A stretch of 64,000 nt of DNA, from assembly GCA_003054665.1 (NCBI GenBank), contig QAYY01000001.1:671501-735500 (forward strand), read 5' to 3'. This DNA comes from Opitutaceae bacterium EW11 (GTDB lineage Bacteria > Verrucomicrobiota > Verrucomicrobiia > Opitutales > Opitutaceae). The position numbers and the translations under genes were made by a program. Below are positions 25,301-31,230 of this stretch, in pieces. Position 1 is the stretch's first letter. Each line of letters opens with the position of its first letter. Below the pieces are notes generated by a model. The model searched no databases. It was given only the letters and a program-made list of their open reading frames with translations, and had not been told where the DNA came from.

Positions 25301-26672
25301 CGCCGGTCAGCGCCTGCTCGAGGGTCACGCGCCTGGGTTCGGGGAGATTCATGGTGCCGGTCTCGATCCAGGACGAGGCCAGAACCACGGGCGAAAAGCC
25401 GCCCACGCCGGAAATCCCCTTCAGTTTCACCGAGTCGCCGGTGTTGGGCGACCGCGCCGAGATATTGCGTTCCACGCGCACGCTGCCACTCGCATCGGCG
25501 AGAAAAAAATAGCTGGCGCTCGGCGACGACCAGAGGACGACGCCGGAAATCTCCAGAGGATAGCCGCGCGCCGCCTCGTCGGACCCGAGCTCGAGCACCT
25601 GCTCCGCGAGCCGAAGCTTCGGGAGCCCCCGCTCGGTGGGATGGGCCCGTTTCGGTCCGCCGGCCGCCGGCCGGCTGATCGCCTCGATGAGCAGTCGTTC
25701 GGTTCCCGAGCTCATCGGAAGCCCGATCGCCTCCACCGTGTCGCCGACTTTGTACGGCACCTGTTGCGGGGAACGAACTTCGATCTGTCCCGTTTCGTCC
25801 CGGAGCAAAAATCCCTCGCCCGAGGGTTTCGAGTGCACCGTCCCGACAAAGCGCACGGTTTTGTCCGCAGGCAATCCGGGCCACGCCTCCGCGGGAGTGG
25901 GCGCCAGCTTGAACCCAGGATCGTCGTCGATCCAGTGCACCAATTGGACGTCGGACGAACGATTCACCCAGATATCGACGGACGTGATCTGACCGGTGGG
26001 ATCCCGCTTGGAGACCAATAGCCCGGTGATACGAACCATGGCCTGCCGCAAGTCAGGAACCGCCTCGCGCTTTTCCAACCAGATCGTGACCTCCACCTGG
26101 CGTCCGTTGGCGATGGTCCGGAGGTGAAGATGCTCGGGGTCCATCTCCTTCTGCGAGTTGACGTAGGCGTCAAAGACCACCCGGTCGGTCTCGTGCTTCC
26201 TGATAATCTCCTCGTCCCGGAAACTCATCTTCACGGGAGGCTGCGGCGGAGCCTGGCCCAATATCTTTATCCGAAGGCGATCGGCATCCAACCCCTCGGC
26301 GGGGACATATCCGCCTTCGATCCGGACCAGCTGGCCGGTTCTGATCGGCAGCGGCTTGCGCGCGGTATCGATCCACGTTGTTACCCCACCCGAACGGATC
26401 CAGAGGAGGTACCAGGAAGGATCATAATAAACCACCTCCGCTTCGGCTTCGATCCGGTGCACCATGTCGTGCTCCTGCGGCGGGAGCGTCCAAACCTGAT
26501 GCAGGCTGGTGATGGGCGAAAGACCCGACGGCACGGATTCGTCGGCCGCCTGACTCCGCGGCGCGAAGCCAAGTACCAGGCTCGCCACGGCGAGAAACCC
26601 GCGTAGCTGCGCAGACGCCCGTCTGAATGGGCGGAAGAAAGGGGTCGTCAGCAGCATTATCGAAAAAGGCAC
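22320..26672 (-). CDS. Hybrid sensor histidine kinase with OB-like periplasmic repeats and two receivers
   Basis: A 1450-residue hybrid kinase. An N-terminal signal segment (about 20-43) is followed by a large periplasmic part (about 45-740). This part contains at least six units of a repeated pattern: 'V.I.G.V......F.L.D.....V......VK.GD.V...G', as in ISGVVLWSSPSASYFFLAD and ISGVVLYQAVGRHLFIQD. The pattern is suggestive of OB-fold domains. One transmembrane helix (about 750-775) leads to a PAS domain (about 797-915), HisKA (NMSHEIRTPMNG, His about 937), HATPase (NAIKFTDKG, GTGLGLAIS), REC1 (VVDDNETNRR, LDFEMPGMDG) and REC2 (VAEDNAVNQR, MDCHMPEMDG). The GTG start at 26672 is preceded by AGGAGGAG at good spacing. 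No cognate regulator is adjacent. Confidence 0.9.
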   Translation of the reverse strand: MPFSIMLLTTPFFRPFRRASAQLRGFLAVASLVLGFAPRSQAADESVPSGLSPITSLHQVWTLPPQEHDMVHRIEAEAEVVYYDPSWYLLWIRSGGVTTWIDTARKPLPIRTGQLVRIEGGYVPAEGLDADRLRIKILGQAPPQPPVKMSFRDEEIIRKHETDRVVFDAYVNSQKEMDPEHLHLRTIANGRQVEVTIWLEKREAVPDLRQAMVRITGLLVSKRDPTGQITSVDIWVNRSSDVQLVHWIDDDPGFKLAPTPAEAWPGLPADKTVRFVGTVHSKPSGEGFLLRDETGQIEVRSPQQVPYKVGDTVEAIGLPMSSGTERLLIEAISRPAAGGPKRAHPTERGLPKLRLAEQVLELGSDEAARGYPLEISGVVLWSSPSASYFFLADASGSVRVERNISARSPNTGDSVKLKGISGVGGFSPVVLASSWIETGTMNLPEPRRVTLEQALTGVEEAQWIELGGVVREVVRDAAWTRLQLTTLAGDFSALVAEVVEPAKLEGAIVRVRGVCSAVANERRQLVGVELDVPSLEYVEIEEAKPADLFSVPSRSIASLREYSPLQLSNRRVLISGVVLYQAVGRHLFIQDGDDGLMVISRSSLAVKPGDRIEVVGFPGREGGHSVLREAVYRKVGLGAPPTPVPLALGPKLSNAEMDGRLVWVSATVLDSTFRRGTRSLILQAGDAVFEARLDADTDEPLSGVAVGSRISVVGVYRTESDEYRKITGFNLQMRSPEDVFVVRRPSWWTADHLFGLVALFGAALFGGVVWVTALRRRVLEQTRQIRSQLEKEADLEARYREIVENASDFIFTLDDTGGFTSFNPAGERILGYTRDSALAMNIHDLLAPEARKSVLSFVDSPGQKGSTVTQQARFRTRGGQIIWLEISARRAGEHGDSAFILAVGRDVTERKHVEEELKRARDAAEANTRAKSSFLANMSHEIRTPMNGVIGMSNLLLDTPLNRTQREFAETIRNSADALLTVLNDILDFSKIEAGKLAFETLDFDLRETIDETIELLAPRAAGKGLELAAFVPADLPCFLRGDPGRLRQVLLNLLGNAIKFTDKGEVVLHVSHERKTDSAVGLRFEITDTGIGIPSEVQEKLFTPFSQADSSTTRRFGGTGLGLAISSQIVHLMKGDIGVRSRPGLGSTFWFTASFDRQPDRPSRAPLGPAETLGGMRVLVVDDNETNRRIIEHYLNAWNMSTVPVPDGPSALKVLRESGEGGKPFDIAVLDFEMPGMDGVMLAKAIHAELALSHLPLVLCTSWDKTFDRQELKAIGIVHAMLKPVRQAELLTAMLEAAAARRETQLVPEAPAPRMNGASRAPFVPVSPAHILVAEDNAVNQRVTLLQLQKLGYRADVAWTGIDVLECLERSNYDLVLMDCHMPEMDGYEASRRIRQNAKHQKLKIVAMTANAMLGDRERCIAAGMDDYISKPTRLNDLQDVLARTLKTN

Positions 26673-26685
26673 CGTGGCTCCTCCT
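26673..26685 (-). promoter_or_regulatory. Ribosome binding site deciding the GTG start of the hybrid kinase
   Basis: On the minus strand AGGAGGAG (26678-26685) stands 5 nt before the GTG at 26672. It would be about 20 nt from the first ATG (26657), so it supports the GTG. Confidence 0.7.
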
Positions 26686-27114
26686 ACATCGGCTGCTTTT
26701 CGGGGGTGCTTTAGCCACCGTCATGCGAAAAACCAGCGACCGACAATACTGAAACCGCGATCGATCAGGCACTTGAATAGGTACATTCGGGGGTAGCCAG
26801 GCCGAGCTGGCGGCCGAATCGTGCCGCCGAGCCGGCGCGTGCGCCAGACCTCCCCTGCGAGTTCACCGCCAGTGGTCTCAACCACCCCGTTCGGTACTCC
26901 CAGCGTGTATTCGCTTTCCGGGCACAGGCGCGGTTCTCGGCACCCGAACTCCAAACGCCAAGGAACCGGGCGTGGCGAACGGGGAGCGACGGCTCCGGCC
27001 CGGAAGCTTGGCATAGGGCGTGCGCTTGGGAGAGACCGCGCGAAGTTCCCGGCAGCCTCTGGCACCCAGGACTTGTGCAACCTCGCGGCGCCTGCCTCAC
27101 TGGACCACCCCATC
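26686..27114. other. 429-bp intergenic region between divergent genes, no gene seen
   Basis: This region separates the hybrid-kinase gene (leftward) from the ACP gene (rightward). Frames through it are open only as arginine/proline-rich noise. It must contain promoters for both directions, but I see no convincing -35/-10 pair, palindrome or repeat. Confidence 0.5.
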
Positions 27115-27492
27115 ATGTCGACACCGCCCGCCTCAGCCCAGCATCGCCGGGCACACGATCCCCTAGGAAAGTTCCCGGACTCGGTCCGAGCCGCCCACCA
27201 GAGGTACTTGGATCGGGGCTGCGTGGAGTCGGTCGACGTCGTCGTGATGGCAGTGGTCCGCGACCACGTTCCGAAAACGATCGTGCTTCCTTCCGAGGCG
27301 CCTCTGCCGGACTCCGCCCGACTGGTCGCCGATCTCGGCTTCGACTCGCTGGCGATCGGCGAAACCGTGTTTTTCCTGGAGGACTTGTTCAAGGTACGGA
27401 TCACCAACGCGGAAATCCTGAAGGTCCGCACCGTCGGCGAACTCCGATCCTTCGTCCGACAAAAGCTCGGCGCTCCGCGGGCCCAAGCCTAG
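27115..27492 (+). CDS. Acyl carrier protein
   Basis: A 125-residue protein whose C-terminal 80 residues form an acyl carrier domain. The phosphopantetheine serine is in LGFDSLAIGETVFFLEDLF (about Ser 77), followed by a recognition helix and VRTVGELRSFV. The domain is preceded by a 40-residue N-terminal extension (HRRAHDPLGKFPDSVRAAHQRYLDR) not found in house-keeping AcpP. The next gene, 9 bp downstream, is a ketosynthase. This looks like a dedicated two-gene chain-extension unit rather than the general fatty-acid set, whose other genes are absent. The ATG at 27115 is chosen by family length, and an internal start is possible. Confidence 0.85.
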   Translation: MSTPPASAQHRRAHDPLGKFPDSVRAAHQRYLDRGCVESVDVVVMAVVRDHVPKTIVLPSEAPLPDSARLVADLGFDSLAIGETVFFLEDLFKVRITNAEILKVRTVGELRSFVRQKLGAPRAQA

Positions 27493-27501
27493 CCTGCCTG
27501 C

Positions 27502-28773
27502 ATGGCTCGCACGTCTCGCTCCGCCGTCGTCACAGGACTGGGGTTCATCACCAGCATCGGCACGGGCCGGGATGAGGTCGTCAGCCGGCTCCGCTCCGGC
27601 CGCGGAGGCGTGGTGCCGTACGATTTTTGCGGGAATCCCAATCTGGCGGTGAAAGTGGCCGCGCCGGTCCCTGGCTTCGTCCTGGATTCCCCGAGTTGGC
27701 GGGATTGGCAATGGCCGGTCGCCTACGATCTCCCCCGCGAGACGATCCGCGGGATGGCGCCTCACGGGGTGTATGCGTTCTGCGCCATCGAGCAGGCTCT
27801 GGCCGACGCCGGACTCCAGGCGGCGGATATCGGAACGCCGGATACGGGGCTGTTCTGCGCATCGGCGGGATCGGCCATGATGCTTCATCACCACGTGGCC
27901 GAGCTTCGCGAGTCCGGCTTCGAACGCGGACACCCGATGGGCGTGGTGTCCTCGATTGCAGGCACGCTGAATTTCAACCTCGCCGCGCATTACCACATCA
28001 CGGGCGCAGTCGCGGGTTTCGTTTCCGCCTGCACCGCCTCCAGCCACGCGCTCGGCTACGCCCTCGACGAGATCCGGCTCGGTCGTCAGCAGCGGGTGAT
28101 TGTGGTCGGCGCCGAGGATCTCAACGCCGAGACCGATCTGCCTTTCGCCGCCATGCGGGCGCTGTCCACGAATCCGGATCCTGCCACCGCGTCGCGGCCT
28201 TTCGACATGCAGCGCGACGGCTTCGTCCCCACCGGCGGAGCGGTCGCATTGGTTCTGGAGGCGCCCGAAGTCGCCCAATCCCGCAGAGCGCGCGTCCGGG
28301 CGGAGATCGTGGGCTGGGGACAATCGGCCGACGGCTACAGCGTGGCCATGTCGCACCCCGAGGGCGCCGGCCTGCAGCGGGCCATGCAACGCGCACTCGG
28401 CGACGCCGGCGTCGATCCCGCTTCTCTCGATTACGTCAATGCGCACGCCACATCGACGCCAGCGGGCGACCGTTCGGAGGCTCTCGCGCTCCGAGCTGTC
28501 CTCGGCTCCGCCTCTCGCACGCTCATCAGCAGCACCAAGGGTCTCACCGGGCACGGCCTTTCGATGGCGGGCGCGATGGAAGCCGCCTTCTGCATGCTCG
28601 CGCTGGAGGAAGGTTTTGTCCCCGGGAACGCGCATCTCATCGATCCCGATCCGGCCTGCGAAGGACTCCGTCTCCCCCGCGAAGCGACGGCATGCCCGTC
28701 CGAATACGTGATGAACAACAGCAGCGGCTTTGGCGGCAGCAACGTCTGCCACATCTTCCGTCGCTGGCGGTGA
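27502..28773 (+). CDS. Beta-ketoacyl-ACP synthase (FabB/FabF type)
   Basis: A 423-residue condensing enzyme. The active-site Cys is in VSACTASSHALGYA (about 174), the first His is in NAHATSTPAGD (about 315), and the Lys/His pair is in STKGLTGHGLSMAGA (about 345-359). The C-terminal NNSSGFGGSN completes the KAS I/II signature. The catalytic triad is intact, so it is an active synthase and not a chain-length factor. It is paired with the ACP gene 9 bp upstream. Without a reductase or dehydratase nearby, the product class cannot be assigned. The gene ends at an unusual repeat region. Confidence 0.92.
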   Translation: MARTSRSAVVTGLGFITSIGTGRDEVVSRLRSGRGGVVPYDFCGNPNLAVKVAAPVPGFVLDSPSWRDWQWPVAYDLPRETIRGMAPHGVYAFCAIEQALADAGLQAADIGTPDTGLFCASAGSAMMLHHHVAELRESGFERGHPMGVVSSIAGTLNFNLAAHYHITGAVAGFVSACTASSHALGYALDEIRLGRQQRVIVVGAEDLNAETDLPFAAMRALSTNPDPATASRPFDMQRDGFVPTGGAVALVLEAPEVAQSRRARVRAEIVGWGQSADGYSVAMSHPEGAGLQRAMQRALGDAGVDPASLDYVNAHATSTPAGDRSEALALRAVLGSASRTLISSTKGLTGHGLSMAGAMEAAFCMLALEEGFVPGNAHLIDPDPACEGLRLPREATACPSEYVMNNSSGFGGSNVCHIFRRWR

Positions 28774-28783
28774 GCGGAGGACA

Positions 28784-28990
28784 GAAGGCAGATGGCAGAC
28801 GTCGGAGATCAGAAATCTGACGTCGGATGTCAGAGTACGGAGAACGGATAGTCTTGGCCACGGATCGCGGCCTGGCGTCTGGTATCGCCGACTTCCGCCG
28901 TCTGCCTTCCGACCTCTATTTCTGTCATCCGGCTTCCGTCCTCTGTCCTCTGTCATCCGATCCCAGACCTCTGGCTTCTGATCTCGGGCC
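28784..28990. repeat. Degenerate inverted repeat of GA/CT-rich units
   Basis: Purine-rich units of the form 'GGCAGAnGxCxGA' on the left are mirrored by pyrimidine-rich units on the right. The best pair is 28784-28805 against the reverse complement of 28888-28909: 22 bp, 19 identical. The right part continues as short CTCTGTC/CTTCCG-type units past the stop of the PPOX gene and into its coding sequence. It lies between two convergent genes. Confidence 0.7.
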
Positions 28991-29584
28991 TCTGGCTTCC
29001 GCCAGCTGCCGCTCGAGTTCGGCGATGCGGGCGCGGAGGGGCGCGGCATACTCCTCCACTTCGGCGACGGTGTAGCGTGGCGTGATGAACTTCGGGCAGT
29101 TCCAGTCGTAACTCACCACGTCGATCAGGACGAGCCGCTCGGCCTTGCCTTTCCACTCAACGGAAGTGAGCCGGTCGGCAAGGTCCGGGTCGTCGCGTGC
29201 GTCGAGCGAACGCGCGCGGCCGAGAATCTTCAGCCGCTCGCGGCGCACATAGTCCATGAGGAAGAGCGACACTCGGTTGTCGGTCGCCAGATTACCCGTC
29301 GAGAGCATCTGACGGTTGCCACGCACATCCGCGAAACCGAGCCGCTTGGGATCGAGCACGCACAGGAATCCCATCGGACCTCCGCGGTGCTGCACATACG
29401 GCCAGCCCGATGCCGAACTGGTTGCCAGATAGAAACTGTCCCGGCGGGCAATGAAGTCCACCTCCTCGGGCGTGAGAGCGTCCTCGGCAGGATCGGCAGC
29501 CACCGGCTGCGCGGCGCCGTAATAATGCCGCTGCGCCTCCAGAACCGCGGGAGATGTGAGATGAGCGAGGTAGTTTCTGGCCAT
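28925..29584 (-). CDS. Pyridoxamine 5'-phosphate oxidase-family flavoprotein
   Basis: A 219-residue PPOX-fold protein. LTPEEVDFIARRDSFYLATSSASGWPYVQHRGGPMGFLCVLDPKRLGFADVRGNRQM matches the FMN-binding split-barrel start; later strands include NRVSLFLMDYVRRERLKILGRA. It probably reduces or oxidises a small molecule with FMN. The last roughly 25 residues (EARGPRSEARGLGSDDRGQR...) are encoded by the adjacent degenerate repeat and are unlikely to belong to the fold. It is downstream of the DsrE gene (92-bp gap), and both are likely controlled by the divergent TetR regulator. Confidence 0.87.
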   Translation of the reverse strand: MARNYLAHLTSPAVLEAQRHYYGAAQPVAADPAEDALTPEEVDFIARRDSFYLATSSASGWPYVQHRGGPMGFLCVLDPKRLGFADVRGNRQMLSTGNLATDNRVSLFLMDYVRRERLKILGRARSLDARDDPDLADRLTSVEWKGKAERLVLIDVVSYDWNCPKFITPRYTVAEVEEYAAPLRARIAELERQLAEARGPRSEARGLGSDDRGQRTEAG

Positions 29585-29676
29585 GGCGAAAAGGGATCCG
29601 AGGTTGAAGGGAACGAAGCCGCGACGGCGGAGCGGCACCCCCAGGCGCCGGTGCCGCGCGGAGGCAGCTTGCGGGC

Positions 29677-30051
29677 TCAGAAGACTACGAGCTTCCAGTC
29701 GTCCGCCAGGTAGGGACGCAGACCCAGCACGCCCTCCGTGCCCGCGAGCGGCGTATCCGCGATCAGCGGCACTCCGGCCGCCACGGCGCTCTCGGCGGCG
29801 CCGAAGTTCTTCGCGCAGGTTCGCGACGCGCCGCGCACGGTGTCGCGCACCGAGTTGTACAGCGCGCTCGCCCGGTGATCGAGGCGGCTCAGCCGCTCGG
29901 GCCAACGGGTGCCTGCGCCCTTGAAGATAAGCGCGACTTCGTCTCCGCCTTCCTTGCATTCGTGAGCGAGGACCAGGGCGTTGATGGCGCGGCCTTCCGC
30001 CTCGTCCCCGCCCGACTGGGGATCCGAAATTACGATGATAGCGACCTTCAT
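29677..30051 (-). CDS. DsrE-family protein
   Basis: A 124-residue DsrE/DsrF-like protein. A Rossmann-like start (MKVAIIVISDPQSGGDEAEGRAINALVLAHECKEGGDEVALIFKGAG) is followed by a cysteine in RTCAKNFGAA and the C-terminal strand DDWKLVVF. Members take part in sulfur transfer or are linked to small-molecule oxidoreductases. Here it is the first gene of a pair with the PPOX-like flavoprotein, under two palindromic operators shared with a divergent TetR gene. That suggests a response to a reactive small molecule (inference). Confidence 0.82.
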   Translation of the reverse strand: MKVAIIVISDPQSGGDEAEGRAINALVLAHECKEGGDEVALIFKGAGTRWPERLSRLDHRASALYNSVRDTVRGASRTCAKNFGAAESAVAAGVPLIADTPLAGTEGVLGLRPYLADDWKLVVF

Positions 30052-30103
30052 GATGATGGGAGTTGTTGTGTGTTGAGCGCGGCTTCGTGCCGCAGCCCCA
30101 CAC

Positions 30104-30119
30104 TAGACAGGTCTGTCTA
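30104..30119. promoter_or_regulatory. TetR operator palindrome 1
   Basis: TAGACAG-GT-CTGTCTA, with perfect 7-bp arms. It lies 53-68 bp upstream of the DsrE start and shares its half-site (TAGACAG) with the second palindrome 35 bp away. Confidence 0.8.
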
Positions 30120-30138
30120 CCATCTCGCAAGCCCAATC

Positions 30139-30154
30139 TAGACAGATCTGTCTA
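30139..30154. promoter_or_regulatory. TetR operator palindrome 2
   Basis: TAGACAGATCTGTCTA, a perfect 16-bp palindrome 41-56 bp upstream of the TetR start. With palindrome 1 it occupies the promoter region shared by the divergent genes. The half-site resembles the TAGAC...GTCTA pattern known for NemR-type TetR regulators. Confidence 0.82.
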
Positions 30155-30194
30155 TCCGCTTGAAGCGGAGCCTCCTTTCGCCGAAGATTTCTCC

Positions 30195-30776
30195 ATGACC
30201 GACGCCGCCGCCACCAAGCCGAGTTCACCGAAGCGCGACCAGCTCCTCGATACCGCTTGGCGCCTGTTCTACCGCGACGGATACCACGCGGTCGGCATCG
30301 ACACGATTCTCGCCGAAGCCGGGGTCGCGAAGATGACCCTCTACAACCATTTCGCCTCGAAGGACGAATTGATCGCGGCGGTGCTGGAGAAGCGGCACCA
30401 GGAGTTCGTCGGCGCGCTCAACGCCGCCCTCGAGAAGTCCGGGAAAACCGGGGCCAAACGCCTTCTCGCCGTTTTCGACTGGCTGGAGGAGTGGATGACG
30501 AGCCCCGGTTTCAACGGCTGCACGTTCATCCGCGCCGTGGCCGAATACCCGCGGGCAGAGGAACGGCCCCACGTCGTGGCCGCGGAGCACAAGCAGTGGG
30601 TCATCGACTACCTCGCCGAGTTGGCGCGCGCCGCGTCGCTGAAGGATCCGGCGTCGCTGGGCCGGCAGCTGGCCCTCGTGATGGAGGGCGCGATCGTCAC
30701 CGCCCACACCTTCGGCGCGAAACGTGTCGGCCGACTGGCTCGCGAATCCGCCCAACGATTGATCGGCGCCTCCTGA
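30195..30776 (+). CDS. TetR-family transcriptional regulator
   Basis: A 193-residue repressor. The N-terminal helix-turn-helix domain has LLDTAWRLFYRDGYHAVGID and ILAEAGVAKMTLYNHFASKDELI (about 15-60). The C-terminal ligand domain includes the family piece FNGCTFIRAVAEYP. It is divergent from the DsrE/PPOX genes, with two 16-bp palindromes in the 143-bp gap. The obvious model is autorepression plus repression of that pair. The ligand is unknown. Confidence 0.93.
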   Translation: MTDAAATKPSSPKRDQLLDTAWRLFYRDGYHAVGIDTILAEAGVAKMTLYNHFASKDELIAAVLEKRHQEFVGALNAALEKSGKTGAKRLLAVFDWLEEWMTSPGFNGCTFIRAVAEYPRAEERPHVVAAEHKQWVIDYLAELARAASLKDPASLGRQLALVMEGAIVTAHTFGAKRVGRLARESAQRLIGAS

Positions 30777-30978
30777 AGCTCTTTTCCGAGGAAACGCGAC
30801 GCGGACCGCATGCCCGCCGGGAAACCCCTCGGCCTGTGACGGGCGACGCCATCGAGGCGCGCTCCGATGGACGGCAAGGAGCGATCCGCATACCGTCGAC
30901 GGCAAACTCGCCAGGAACTGACATTCGCATCGGTTGCTCCAACGCCCCGCGCGTTCAGCGCTTCAACCCCACCCATCC

Positions 30979-31092
30979 ATGCTGATCCTTCCTCTGGCTG
31001 CCATCGGCTATTCCATTCTTTATCTCCTCCTCGGCGGAGGCTTCTTCGGAGCGGTGATCATTTTCATCGTCGCGAAACTCTTCCGGAAATAG
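30979..31092 (+). CDS. 37-residue membrane mini-protein
   Basis: A very short frame (ATG 30979, TAG 31090-31092) coding for one long hydrophobic helix with glycine kink (LGGGFFGAVIIFIVAKLF) and a basic end (RK). The amino acid pattern is exactly that of a single-pass membrane peptide. It stands alone between the TetR and POT genes, with no recognised homologue and no strong ribosome site. Translation is a hypothesis. Confidence 0.5.
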   Translation: MLILPLAAIGYSILYLLLGGGFFGAVIIFIVAKLFRK

Positions 31093-31230
31093 CCCGGCGC
31101 GCCGTCCGCGCGCGTCCTCCGGGCGACGAGCCGGCCTGCTTTTTGAGGGGTTCGCCGTAATCTCGGTGACGCTACGTCAACCAGCCAGTTTTCCCCTCGC
31201 CCAGGGCACGAAGAGTGCTTTGCTTCCGGA

